Shown piece after piece: positions 8,325 through 18,812 of a stretch of DNA of 64,000 nucleotides. This stretch comes from Rhodovulum sp. ES.010 (GTDB lineage: Bacteria; Pseudomonadota; Alphaproteobacteria; Rhodobacterales; Rhodobacteraceae). Within the stretch, counting starts at the first letter, position 1, and each line of letters opens with the position of its first letter. The notes under the pieces were generated by a model, which worked only from the letters and a program-made list of their open reading frames with translations, did not search any database and was not told the DNA's origin. The stretch covers positions 2,738,001-2,802,000 of the forward strand of contig NZ_FSRS01000001.1 of the NCBI RefSeq assembly GCF_900142935.1, given 5' to 3'. The translations under genes were made by a program, and so were the position numbers.

Positions 8325-9176
8325 ATGCCCGAATTGCCGGAGGTAGAGACAGTGCGTCGCGGCCTGGCCCCGGTGATGGAGGGCCGGGCGATCGCGCGCG
8401 CGCAGGTCAACCGCCCCGACCTGCGCTGGCCGCTGCCCGCGCGCATGGCCGAGCGGTTGACCGGGGCGCGCGTCACGCGGCTGGGGCGGCGGTCGAAATA
8501 CCTGCTCGCCGACCTGTCCACCGGCGAGACGCTGATCTGGCACCTGGGCATGTCGGGGCGCATCCTCGTCTCGGGCGAGACGCTGGGCGCGTTCCAACAC
8601 GCCCATCCCGCGCCGCAAAAGCACGATCACGTTGTGCTGGACATGGCGGGCGGGGCACGCATCACCTTCAACGACGCCCGCCGGTTCGGCGCGATGGACC
8701 TGATCGCCACCGACCGGGTCCAGGAGCACTGGCTGCTGGCCGGGCTTGGCCCCGAACCGCTCGGCAACGCCTTCGACGAGCCGTATCTCGTGGCGCGGCT
8801 CAAGGGCCGTATGACGCCGATCAAGGCCGCGCTTCTGGACCAGCGCGTGGTGGCGGGGCTGGGCAACATCTATGTCTGCGAGGCGCTGCACCGGGCCGGG
8901 ATCGACCCCCGGCGCAAGGCGGGCCGGATTGCCGCACCCCGCCTCGCGCGCCTGGTGCCGGTGATCCGCGACGTGCTGGCCGAGGCGATCGAGGCCGGCG
9001 GGTCGTCCTTGCGCGATTATCGCCGCGCTGACGGGGAGTTGGGCTATTTTCAGCACAATTTCCGCGCCTACGGCCGCGCGGGCGCCCCCTGTCCCACGCC
9101 GGGCTGCGCGGGCACCGTCGCGCGCATCGTGCAATCGGGCCGCTCGACCTTCTACTGCCCGCAATGCCAAAGATAA
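8325..9176 (+). CDS. mutM: Formamidopyrimidine-DNA glycosylase
   Basis: The 283-residue enzyme begins [14 protein letters not shown], with the catalytic Pro after the initiator Met and the adjacent Glu. It has the DNA-binding motif [22 protein letters not shown] near residue 168 and a C-terminal zinc finger C-P-x3-G-C ... Y-C-P-x-C-Q. It removes oxidised purines such as 8-oxoguanine. It is divergent from ubiE and is followed by an enoyl-CoA hydratase gene, as in other Rhodobacterales genomes. Confidence 0.97.
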   Translation: MPELPEVETVRRGLAPVMEGRAIARAQVNRPDLRWPLPARMAERLTGARVTRLGRRSKYLLADLSTGETLIWHLGMSGRILVSGETLGAFQHAHPAPQKHDHVVLDMAGGARITFNDARRFGAMDLIATDRVQEHWLLAGLGPEPLGNAFDEPYLVARLKGRMTPIKAALLDQRVVAGLGNIYVCEALHRAGIDPRRKAGRIAAPRLARLVPVIRDVLAEAIEAGGSSLRDYRRADGELGYFQHNFRAYGRAGAPCPTPGCAGTVARIVQSGRSTFYCPQCQR

Positions 9177-9239
9177 CTTGATCGCCGGGGCAGGGCTGCT
9201 AAGGACTCGGGTTCGTATGTTAACGGAGGCGAGGCTCCA

Positions 9240-10016
9240 ATGGCTTTCAAGACGCTGATCGTCGAGATCGAGGACCACGTGGCGCTGATCCGCCTGAACC
9301 GGCCGGACGCGCTCAACGCCCTCAATTCCGAACTGATGGGCGAACTGGTCGACGCGGTGGGCCAGGCCAACGCGAACGAAAAGGTCCGGGTGATCGTCCT
9401 GACGGGCTCGGAAAAGGCGTTCGCCGCCGGGGCCGACGTGCGCGAGATGAGCGACAAGGGCTTCGTCGACGTCTTCACCTCCGACTTTTTCACGCCCGAG
9501 TCCGAGGCGCTGATGGCCTCCCGCAAGCCGATCATCGCGGCGGTGTCGGGCTATTGCCTGGGCGGCGGCTGCGAGCTGGCGATGATCTGCGATTTCATCA
9601 TCGCGTCGGACACCGCCAAGTTCGGCCAGCCCGAGATCAATCTCGGCGTGGTGGCCGGCATCGGCGGCACCCAGCGGCTGACCCGCTTCGTGGGCAAGTC
9701 CAAGGCGATGGACATGCACCTGACCGGCCGCTTCATGGATGCCGAAGAGGCCGAGCGCGCGGGGCTCGTGTCCCGCGTGGTCCCCGCCAAGAAGCTGATG
9801 GAAGAGGCGATGGCCGCGGCCGACAAGATCGCCGAGAAGTCGGCGCTGACCACGATGGCGGTCAAGGAATGCGTCAACCGCAGCTACGAAACCACGCTCC
9901 GCGAGGGGCTGTTGTTCGAGCGGCGGATGTTCCACATGCTGTTCGCCACCGAGGACCAGACCGAGGGCATGCAGGCCTTCGTCGAGAAGCGCGAGCCGCA
10001 ATTCCGCGACAAGTGA
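9240..10016 (+). CDS. Enoyl-CoA hydratase
   Basis: The 258-residue crotonase-fold protein shows the N-terminal [16 protein letters not shown] motif, the oxyanion-hole loop [11 protein letters not shown], the second loop [15 protein letters not shown], and both catalytic-type Glu positions (CELAM near residue 112; [20 protein letters not shown]). It hydrates trans-2-enoyl-CoA in fatty-acid oxidation. A start at 9240 is supported by ACGGAGGCGAGG just upstream. The exact substrate cannot be told from sequence. The gene's place between mutM and rpsT is a conserved feature of the group. Confidence 0.93.
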   Translation: MAFKTLIVEIEDHVALIRLNRPDALNALNSELMGELVDAVGQANANEKVRVIVLTGSEKAFAAGADVREMSDKGFVDVFTSDFFTPESEALMASRKPIIAAVSGYCLGGGCELAMICDFIIASDTAKFGQPEINLGVVAGIGGTQRLTRFVGKSKAMDMHLTGRFMDAEEAERAGLVSRVVPAKKLMEEAMAAADKIAEKSALTTMAVKECVNRSYETTLREGLLFERRMFHMLFATEDQTEGMQAFVEKREPQFRDK

Positions 10017-10028
10017 GGACCGGACGGG

Positions 10029-10083
10029 TCCGATAAAGGTCCGACGGAAGTCCGATGAAAATCCGATGGAATTCCGATTGCGT
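10029..10083 (+). repeat. Five tandem 11-bp degenerate repeats
   Basis: TCCGA recurs at 10029, 10040, 10051, 10062 and 10073, exactly every 11 bp, with a degenerate A/G-rich remainder; the fuller form is TCCGATGGAAN. The array lies 13 bp after the enoyl-CoA hydratase stop and about 160 bp before rpsT. Exact 11-bp phasing places the motif on one face of the helix, which suggests binding of repeated protein subunits, but no factor is recognised. Confidence 0.7.
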
Positions 10084-10244
10084 TTTCGGGTTCCCTTCGC
10101 GGCCGATCTGCCCTATACGGCGCGCCTGACATGCGCGTGAGGCCCGCCTTGGCCGGAATCAGCCGGTAGTCCGAAAACCCGGCCGGGGGCTTGTCGCGCG
10201 AGCTATGTGAACGACGATACCCGACCCGGAAGGACTTGAAAAAT

Positions 10245-10511
10245 ATGGCCAATTCGCCCCAAGCCAAGAAGCGCGCCCGTCAGAACGAGCGCCGCTTCGC
10301 CGTCAACAAGGCGCGCCGCTCGCGCATCCGCACCTACCTGCGCAAGGTCGAGGAGGCGATCGCCTCGGGCGACAAGGACGCCGCCACCGCCGCCCTCCGC
10401 CAGGCCCAGCCCGAACTGATGCGCGGCGTCACCAAGGGCGTTCTGCACAAGAACACCGCGGCGCGCAAAATGTCGCGGCTGGCCGCCCGGGTGAAGGCGC
10501 TGGGCGCCTAA
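10245..10511 (+). CDS. rpsT: 30S ribosomal protein S20
   Basis: An 88-residue basic protein starting [20 protein letters not shown], with the S20 pattern of Lys/Arg-rich helices ([39 protein letters not shown]). It binds 16S rRNA in the small subunit. The frame is open 18 codons upstream, but the ATG at 10245 with GGAAGGA about 10 bp before it starts the family sequence. It stands alone, with its own leader and a strong terminator behind it, and precedes dnaA as in many alphaproteobacteria. Confidence 0.98.
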   Translation: MANSPQAKKRARQNERRFAVNKARRSRIRTYLRKVEEAIASGDKDAATAALRQAQPELMRGVTKGVLHKNTAARKMSRLAARVKALGA

Positions 10512-10536
10512 GGTTAGACAATCGGACGTTGAACGA

Positions 10537-10568
10537 GGGGCGCGGTTGCGACCGCGTCCCTTGTTTTT
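10537..10568 (+). terminator. Rho-independent terminator after rpsT
   Basis: A 10-bp stem (GGGGCGCGGT / ACCGCGTCCC, one G-T pair) with a TGCG loop is followed by TTGTTTTT. It lies 25 bp past the rpsT stop and separates rpsT from the dnaA leader. Confidence 0.9.
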
Positions 10569-11107
10569 ATTGGTTTTCAAAGACCTCGCATCACCGGCGC
10601 CACATCGTCCGGATTCGTTCTCCGTAAAGAAACCGTCAAGGTCTAAGTTCTGTTGCGCGCTCCGCAACACACGGTCTACCTTCAGTCCTGCGATTCACAT
10701 CGACTTGGGGGGACATGGCGCGACGCAGCCCCCGCGGAAGCCGAACGGCCGAAGGTGCACGGTTCGAGGCGGAAACGGGAGGTCAGGCCGGAACTGCGAA
10801 TGAGTGGGGCAATAGCGCAGTTCTGAACGCGTTTGCAGACCGTCCGGGTGGGTTCGGCCCGAACGTGATCTGTGCTTCATGTCCGAGATGTTGCCCGCGC
10901 GGAAGCGGAGCAGGAGACTTGGGTGCCGGGATCCTTTCACAGGACGTCCCCGATAGGCCGTGCTTTTCCTGACTGTCCGTGATGCGCTGGGCCTGGGCTT
11001 TCGGGCCGCCGGGTCTGTGTGGACGCGGGGGGCGGAGTTTCGTGACCGAAACGGTGCGGAACGAGGTCTGCCAAACGCAGTGGGACGGATCAAAGAGCGG
11101 GCACGAG
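10569..11107 (+). other. Long dnaA upstream region without a supported gene
   Basis: This 539-bp gap contains no ORF with convincing codon bias or homology. An 85-codon plus-strand frame at 10715-10972 looks like chance. I found no TTATCCACA-type DnaA boxes and no long AT-rich unwinding element, so nothing here marks the replication origin. It holds one clear inverted repeat (10651-10669) and presumably the dnaA promoter and a long leader. Confidence 0.6.
10651..10669. repeat. Perfect inverted repeat TGTTGCG-N5-CGCAACA upstream of dnaA
   Basis: The 7-bp arms are perfect and the centre is 5 bp. No T-run follows, so it is not a terminator. It lies 438 bp before the dnaA start and has the shape of an operator for a dimeric regulator; the regulator is unknown. 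Confidence 0.55.
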
Positions 11108-12466
11108 ATGACAGACGACACGTGGGGACGTATCTGCCAAGACCTTGAAAAGACGATTGGAAAGAACAATTTTGTCACCTGGATCGCGCCGCTGGAATTT
11201 CGCGCGCTGGAGGACGGTGTCGCGCGGTTCGGCGTTCCCACCAGCTTTGTCGGCGATTGGGTGAACCGCAATTTCGGCGACCGCATTCTCGAACAACTCG
11301 CCCGCAACGGCGTGCCGGTCGACCGGCTGGAGTTTTCCGTCGCGGCCGGTCGGTCCGGCGCGGACCGACATGCGCAAAAGCCCGCGGCGGCCCAGCCGCA
11401 AGCCGACGCAAAGGCCGAGGCCGACATGCCCGGCGCGCCGCTCGATGCGCGCTTTACCTTCGACACTTTCGTGACCGGCAAGCCAAACGAACTGGCGCAT
11501 GCCGCCGCACGGCGGGTGGGCGAGGGCGGCGCGGTCACCTTCAACCCGCTCTTCCTCTACGGCGGCGTGGGCCTCGGCAAGACGCACCTGATGCACGCCA
11601 TCGCCTGGGAGCTGCGCGAGCGCGCGCCCGAGAAGACGGTTGTCTACCTGTCGGCCGAGCAGTTCATGTACCGTTTCGTGCAGGCGCTGCGCGAGCGCGA
11701 CATGATGGGGTTCAAGTCGCTGTTCCGCTCGGTCGATGTGCTCATGGTGGACGACGTGCAGTTCATCGCCGGCAAGGACAGCACGCAGGAGGAGTTCTTC
11801 CACACGTTCAACGCGCTGGTGGACCAGAACAAGCAGATCGTGATTTCGGCGGATCGGGCGCCGGGCGAGATCAAGGATCTCGAGGAGCGGATCAAGAGCC
11901 GTCTGCAATGCGGGCTGGTGGTCGACCTGCACCCGACCGATTACGAACTGCGCCTCGGCATTCTGCAGCAGAAGGTGGACCTCTACCGGATGCAGTATCC
12001 CGGGCTCGTGATCTGCGACGGGGTGCTGGAATTCCTCGCCCACCGCATCTCGACCAATGTCCGGGTGCTGGAAGGCGCGCTGACGCGGCTGTTCGCCTTC
12101 GCCTCGCTCGTGGGCAAGGAGATCACGCTGGAGCTCGCGCAGGACTGCCTGGCCGATATCCTGCGCGCGACCGACCGCAAGGTCACGATCGAAGAGATCC
12201 AGCGCAAGGTGAGTGAGCATTACAACATGCGGCTGGCCGACATGATCGGGCCCAAGCGGCACCGCACCATCGCCCGGCCGCGGCAGATCGCGATGTGGCT
12301 GTCCAAGCAGCTGACCCAGCGCAGCCTGCCCGAAATCGGCCGGCGCTTCGGCGGACGCGACCACACCACGGTCATGCACGCCGTCAAGCGCATCGAGGAA
12401 CTGCGCGGCAGCGATCCGCAGATCGCCGAGGACCTCGAATTGCTGCGCCGTATGCTGGAGGCCTGA
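11108..12466 (+). CDS. dnaA: Chromosomal replication initiator DnaA
   Basis: The 452-residue protein has an N-terminal domain I (TWGRICQDLEKTIGKNNFVT), a variable Ala/Gln-rich linker at about residues 80-110, AAA+ Walker A GGVGLGKTH at 152-160, Walker B VLMVDDVQFI, and the C-terminal DNA-binding signature FGGRDHTTVMHAVKRIEEL. It binds origin DnaA boxes and opens the duplex. The frame extends 43 codons upstream, but the ATG at 11108 starts the conserved domain. It is followed by dnaN, recF and gyrB, the classic replication block. Confidence 0.97.
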   Translation: MTDDTWGRICQDLEKTIGKNNFVTWIAPLEFRALEDGVARFGVPTSFVGDWVNRNFGDRILEQLARNGVPVDRLEFSVAAGRSGADRHAQKPAAAQPQADAKAEADMPGAPLDARFTFDTFVTGKPNELAHAAARRVGEGGAVTFNPLFLYGGVGLGKTHLMHAIAWELRERAPEKTVVYLSAEQFMYRFVQALRERDMMGFKSLFRSVDVLMVDDVQFIAGKDSTQEEFFHTFNALVDQNKQIVISADRAPGEIKDLEERIKSRLQCGLVVDLHPTDYELRLGILQQKVDLYRMQYPGLVICDGVLEFLAHRISTNVRVLEGALTRLFAFASLVGKEITLELAQDCLADILRATDRKVTIEEIQRKVSEHYNMRLADMIGPKRHRTIARPRQIAMWLSKQLTQRSLPEIGRRFGGRDHTTVMHAVKRIEELRGSDPQIAEDLELLRRMLEA

Positions 12467-12530
12467 CGCCTGCCAGCTATGGCCTTGACGCCCTTGCCAA
12501 AGTCTCGGACAGTCCAGAAAACGCTTGCGA

Positions 12531-12562
12531 CGGGAGGCGGAGCCGATACGGTTCGCCTCCCG
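12531..12562 (+). promoter_or_regulatory. Long stem-loop in the dnaA-dnaN spacer
   Basis: A 9-bp perfect outer stem (CGGGAGGCG / CGCCTCCCG) encloses a second CCG-ATA-CGG stem. It sits 21 bp before the dnaN ATG and has no T-run. It may be an mRNA processing or attenuation element that sets the dnaN level relative to dnaA, or a regulator binding site. Function is inferred from position only. Confidence 0.55.
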
Positions 12563-12582
12563 GCGGCATGAGGAGCGAGGGC

Positions 12583-13701
12583 ATGAAATTCAGCATCGAA
12601 CGCGGCACCCTTCTCAGGGCAGTCGGCCAGGCACAATCGGTTGTCGAGCGGCGCAACACGATCCCGATCCTGGCCAATGTGCTGATCGAGGCCGAGGGCG
12701 ACAGCGTCAGTTTCCGGGCGACCGACCTGGATATCGAGGTGGTCGACAAGGTGTCCGCGCAGGTGGAACGGGCCGGGGCGACCACCGTGCCCGCGGTCAC
12801 CCTGCACGAGATCGTGCGCAAGCTGCCTGACGGCGCGCTGGTGGGGCTGGCCGATGACGGTGCCTCGGGGCGGATGACCGTCCAGGCGGGGCGGTCGCAC
12901 TTCACCCTGGCCACGCTGCCCAAGGAAGATTTCCCGGTGATGGCGTCCTCGGAATACGTTTCCAACTTCTCGGCGCCCGCCCCGGTGCTGCGCCGTCTCT
13001 TCGACAAGTCGAAATTCGCGATCTCCACCGAGGAGACGCGCTATTACCTCAACGGCGTCTACATGCATGTCGCCGATGGCGAGAGCGGCAAGACGCTGCG
13101 TTGCGTGGCGACCGACGGCCACCGGCTGGCGCGGATCGACGCCGACCTGCCCGAGGGGGCCGAGACCATGCCGGGCGTGATCGTGCCGCGCAAGACCGTG
13201 GGCGAATTGCGCAAGCTGCTGGACGACGACGAGGCGCAGATCGCGGTCTCGGTCTCCGACACCAAGGTGCGCTTCGCCACGCCCGAGATCACCCTGACAT
13301 CGAAGGTGATCGACGGCACCTTCCCCGATTACAGCCGGGTGATTCCGGCAGGCAATTCGCGCCGGCTGGAGGTCGACGCCGCCGACTTCGCGAAAGCCGT
13401 GGACCGGGTGGCCACGGTCAGCTCGGAACGGTCGCGCGCGGTCAAGCTGGCCCTCGACGAGGACCGGCTGACGCTGTCTGTGAACGCCCCGGACAGCGGC
13501 GCGGCCGAAGAGGAACTGGCGGTCGCCTATGGCGACGAGAAGCTGGAAATCGGGTTCAACGCGAAATACCTGCTGGAGATCGCCAGCCAGGTGGACCGTG
13601 AGAACGCGGTATTCCTGTTCAACTCGGCCGGCGACCCGACGCTGATGCGCGAAGGCAACGACGACTCGGCGGTTTATGTCGTGATGCCGATGCGGGTCTG
13701 A
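12583..13701 (+). CDS. dnaN: DNA polymerase III beta sliding clamp
   Basis: The 372-residue protein, MKFSIERGTLLRAVGQAQSV, has the three repeated clamp domains. The family C-terminus DPTLMREGNDDSAVYVVMPMRV is intact, as are RRNTIPILANVLIEA near residue 23 and the ATDGHRLA motif near residue 177. It forms the processivity ring on DNA. The start at 12583 has GGAGCGAGG before it; an alternative start 96 codons upstream would overlap dnaA and is rejected. Length is normal for the family. Confidence 0.98.
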   Translation: MKFSIERGTLLRAVGQAQSVVERRNTIPILANVLIEAEGDSVSFRATDLDIEVVDKVSAQVERAGATTVPAVTLHEIVRKLPDGALVGLADDGASGRMTVQAGRSHFTLATLPKEDFPVMASSEYVSNFSAPAPVLRRLFDKSKFAISTEETRYYLNGVYMHVADGESGKTLRCVATDGHRLARIDADLPEGAETMPGVIVPRKTVGELRKLLDDDEAQIAVSVSDTKVRFATPEITLTSKVIDGTFPDYSRVIPAGNSRRLEVDAADFAKAVDRVATVSSERSRAVKLALDEDRLTLSVNAPDSGAAEEELAVAYGDEKLEIGFNAKYLLEIASQVDRENAVFLFNSAGDPTLMREGNDDSAVYVVMPMRV

Positions 13702-13750
13702 CCCGGCTTCGCCGGGCGCCTGCGGCGGGGATATTTCTGGCCAGAAGAAG
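13702..13750. repeat. Intergenic palindrome-plus-tail repeat, copy 1
   Basis: After the dnaN stop there is CCCGGC-TTC-GCCGGG (13702-13716), then a tail with GGGGATATTTCTGGCCAGAA. A related tail (GGAGTATTTCGGCCAAGAAG) lies on the minus strand at 49451-49476. Such GGNNTATTTNGGCCANAAGAAG tails next to short palindromes look like a dispersed intergenic repeat family; I recall similar sequences in Rhodobacterales genomes but cannot verify copy number here. Confidence 0.6.
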
Positions 13751-13758
13751 GGCGGGGT

Positions 13759-14871
13759 GTGCCTGGGCTTGCGGTGACAGAGGTGACGCTGGCCCAGTTC
13801 CGGTCGCACGGGCGGGCCCGGCTGGCCCTGGATGGCCGGCCCGTGGCCATCTTCGGGCCGAACGGTGCCGGCAAGACCAACCTGCTCGAGGCGGTCTCCC
13901 TGCTGTCGCCGGGGCGCGGTCTGCGGCGCGCGAGCGCCGACGAGATGGCGCGCGCGCCGGGCACGGTCGGCTGGAAGGTCACGGCGCTCTTGCAGTCGCT
14001 TTGGCAGGTGCACGAGGTCGAGACCTGGGCCGAGCCGGGCGGAACCCGCCAGCTGCGGATCGACGGCAAGACGGCGGCGCAGGTGGCGCTTGGCCGGATT
14101 GCGCGGGTGCTGTGGCTGGTGCCCTCGATGGACCGGCTGTGGATCGAAGGCGCCGAGGGCCGGCGCCGCTTCCTCGACCGGATCACCCTGAGCTTCGAGC
14201 CGTCCCACGCGGAGGCGGTGCTGGCCTACGACAAGGCGATGCGCGAGCGGAACCGGCTTCTGAAGGACGAGGTGCGCGACACGCACTGGTACGGTGCGCT
14301 CGAAGGCCGGATGGCCGAGGCCGGGGCCGCCATCGGTGCGAACCGGCGGGCGGCGCTGCTGCGCCTCGCCGCGGCGCAGGCGGGGGCCGAGACGGCGTTT
14401 CCGTCGGCGGCGTTGGCGCTGCAGGGGCCCGAGGGCTCGGATCCGGGCGCCGCGGCCGATCTTGCGCAGGCGCTGGCCGCGGGCCGGGGCCGCGACATGG
14501 GCGCGGGCCGGACGCTGACGGGGCCGCATCGCGTGGACCTCGACGCGGTCTTCGCGGCCAAGGGGGTGCCGGCGCGGCAGTGTTCGACGGGCGAGCAGAA
14601 GGCGTTGCTGATCGCGCTGATCCTGGCCAATGCCCGCGCGCTTGCCGAGGATTTCGGGGCGCCGCCGCTGGTGCTGCTGGACGAGGTGGCGGCGCATCTC
14701 GACGCGGGGCGGCGGGCCGCGCTTTACGACGAGATCTGCGCGCTCGGGGCACAGGCCTGGATGACGGGCACCGGGTCGGACCTGTTCGCCGATCTCGGCG
14801 ATCGGGCGCAATACCTGGAGATGTCCGAAACCGACGGAACCAGTCGTATCGAGAGGAGGGCCGGACCATGA
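13759..14871 (+). CDS. recF: DNA replication and repair protein RecF
   Basis: The 370-residue SMC-like ATPase has Walker A FGPNGAGKTNLLEAVSLLSP near residues 33-52, the ABC signature-type CSTGEQKALLIALILA near 274-290, and Walker B PLVLLDEVAAHLD. It loads RecA at gaps. The first in-frame GTG is at 13759; another GTG at 13774 (VTEVTLAQFRSH) is equally possible and would drop five residues. Its stop overlaps the next gene as ATGA. Confidence 0.94.
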   Translation: MPGLAVTEVTLAQFRSHGRARLALDGRPVAIFGPNGAGKTNLLEAVSLLSPGRGLRRASADEMARAPGTVGWKVTALLQSLWQVHEVETWAEPGGTRQLRIDGKTAAQVALGRIARVLWLVPSMDRLWIEGAEGRRRFLDRITLSFEPSHAEAVLAYDKAMRERNRLLKDEVRDTHWYGALEGRMAEAGAAIGANRRAALLRLAAAQAGAETAFPSAALALQGPEGSDPGAAADLAQALAAGRGRDMGAGRTLTGPHRVDLDAVFAAKGVPARQCSTGEQKALLIALILANARALAEDFGAPPLVLLDEVAAHLDAGRRAALYDEICALGAQAWMTGTGSDLFADLGDRAQYLEMSETDGTSRIERRAGP

Positions 14872-15299
14872 CCCCGCAGCGCGTCAGCGTCATCACCCTT
14901 GGGGTAGCCGATATCGACCGGGCCCGCACCTTCTACGAGGCGCTGGGCTGGCAGGCGGCAGAGGCGGAGGCCGCGATCGCCTTCTATCAACTCGACGGCA
15001 TTGTGCTGGCGCTGTTCGACCGCGCGGCGCTGGCCGAGGATCAGGGGCGTGCCGGTGCCACGCTGGGTACGGGCGCCATCACGCTGGCGCAGAACTTTCA
15101 CGACCGTGCGGCTGTGGACAAGGCGTTCGATGCGGCCCGGGCGGCGGGGGCAAGCGTCCTGAAGACCCCGCAGGAGGTCTTCTGGGGCGGCTATTCGGGC
15201 TGTTTCGCCGACCCGGACGGCCATGTGTGGGAGCTTGCCCACAATCCCTGCTGGCCGCTCGATGCCACCGGGCGCGTGACCCTGCCGGCGCCGGAATGA
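14868..15299 (+). CDS. VOC/glyoxalase-family protein
   Basis: The 143-residue product starts MTPQRVSVITLGVADIDRAR, has the vicinal-oxygen-chelate pattern (VSVITLGVADIDRARTFYEALGW, then YSGCFADPDGHVWELAHNP) and ends near a P-A-P-E tail. The H/D/E metal-ligand pattern of true glyoxalase I is not complete, so the substrate is unknown. It is translationally coupled to recF upstream and the LysE-type gene downstream by ATGA overlaps, which is why this start was chosen. Confidence 0.85.
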   Translation: MTPQRVSVITLGVADIDRARTFYEALGWQAAEAEAAIAFYQLDGIVLALFDRAALAEDQGRAGATLGTGAITLAQNFHDRAAVDKAFDAARAAGASVLKTPQEVFWGGYSGCFADPDGHVWELAHNPCWPLDATGRVTLPAPE

Positions 15300-15916
15300 C
15301 CGTCGGCGCGGGCGAACTTGCCCTGTATGCGGGCGCGCTTTTCGTGCTGTTCCTGACGCCGGGGCCGGTCTGGGTCGCGCTGACGGCGCGTGCCTTGTCG
15401 GGCGGGTTCCATGCCGCCTGGCCGCTGGCGCTGGGCGTTGTGATCGGCGACGCGCTCTGGCCGCTTCTGGCGATCCTCGGCGTCAGCTGGGTGGTGACGG
15501 TCTTCGACGGAGTTCTTGTGGCGTTGCGCTATGTCGCGGCGCTCGTCTTCATCGGGATGGGTGTGCTTCTGCTCCGTCATCCGGGCGCGACGATTGCGGA
15601 AGACAGCCGTCTGACGCGGCCCGGCATGTGGGCGGGCTTCCTGGCGGGGCTCGCGGTGATCCTCGGCAATCCCAAGGCCATCCTGTTCTACATGGGCGTG
15701 CTGCCGGGGTTCTTCGATCTGGCCGCGATCCGCGCCCCCGACATCGCGGCCATTGTGGCGATCTCGATGGCCGTGCCCTTCCTTGGCAATCTGGTGTTCG
15801 CGCTGTTCATCGACCGGGCGCGGCGCATCCTGACCTCGCCCGCCGCGCTCAGGCGGACCAACCGGACCGCCGGCGCGCTGCTGGTGATGGTGGGCGTCGT
15901 CATCCCATTTGCCTGA
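15296..15916 (+). CDS. LysE/RhtB-family amino-acid exporter
   Basis: The 206-residue membrane protein starts MTVGAGELALYAGALFVLFL. It has the LysE-family N-terminal L-T-P-G-P motif (FLTPGPVWVALTARALSGG) and about six hydrophobic segments, including GFLAGLAVILGNPKAILFYMG with the characteristic N-P-K-A. It probably exports small amino acids or related compounds across the inner membrane. Its start overlaps the VOC gene stop, so recF-VOC-lysE-like may be one operon inserted between recF and gyrB. Confidence 0.9.
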   Translation: MTVGAGELALYAGALFVLFLTPGPVWVALTARALSGGFHAAWPLALGVVIGDALWPLLAILGVSWVVTVFDGVLVALRYVAALVFIGMGVLLLRHPGATIAEDSRLTRPGMWAGFLAGLAVILGNPKAILFYMGVLPGFFDLAAIRAPDIAAIVAISMAVPFLGNLVFALFIDRARRILTSPAALRRTNRTAGALLVMVGVVIPFA

Positions 15917-18412
<2,496 letters not shown>

Positions 18413-18424
18413 GGCGGGTCGCGC

Positions 18425-18595
18425 CTAGGCTTGGCGTCGTCCGTCGCCGAAACGGTCGAGCGCCAGGGCAAGGCGTCCGCCCTGACCGAAATCCATGTCG
18501 AAGAGACCGTGTTCGCCGAGCGCCGCCCAGGCACGGGCAAGCGGGTCCGTGTCGAGCTGGGTCAGAGTGGGGAAGCGGCTGGCTGTGAGAATCAT
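18425..18595 (-). CDS. Small hypothetical protein, 56 aa
   Basis: A minus-strand frame from ATG 18595 to TAG 18425 encodes [20 protein letters not shown] and continues with [17 protein letters not shown] and [15 protein letters not shown]. It has AGGAAAG 10 bp upstream, GC-rich third codon positions and no chance-like repeats, so it looks genuinely coded. I recognise no family. It is convergent with gyrB, whose stop is only 12 bp away, and divergent from the DUF808 gene. Confidence 0.5.
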   Translation of the reverse strand: MILTASRFPTLTQLDTDPLARAWAALGEHGLFDMDFGQGGRLALALDRFGDGRRQA

Positions 18596-18812
18596 CGCGT
18601 CTTTCCTGTCGTTTTAATGTCGTGCGCCGTGCGGGCTTGGGAGCGTGTCTCGAACTCTCACGCGCAAGTCTGACAAAAAGACTAAGAAATGAAAAGGGGC
18701 ATGTCCCGTCTCCCGGCGCACCGCCGCCCGCCCGGCCCGTGCCGCCCCAAGGCTTTGCCCCATCTGGATCGGCCGCTATGGTGCGCCAGGGATCGACAGG
18801 GAAGGACAGCAC

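Noticed and set aside
10715..10972. 85-codon plus-strand ORF in the dnaA leader
   Set aside because: No ribosome site, no coding-like third-position bias and no recognisable sequence.
10569..11107. Possible oriC
   Set aside because: No DnaA boxes and no AT-rich unwinding element were found. In alphaproteobacteria the origin is often not at dnaA.
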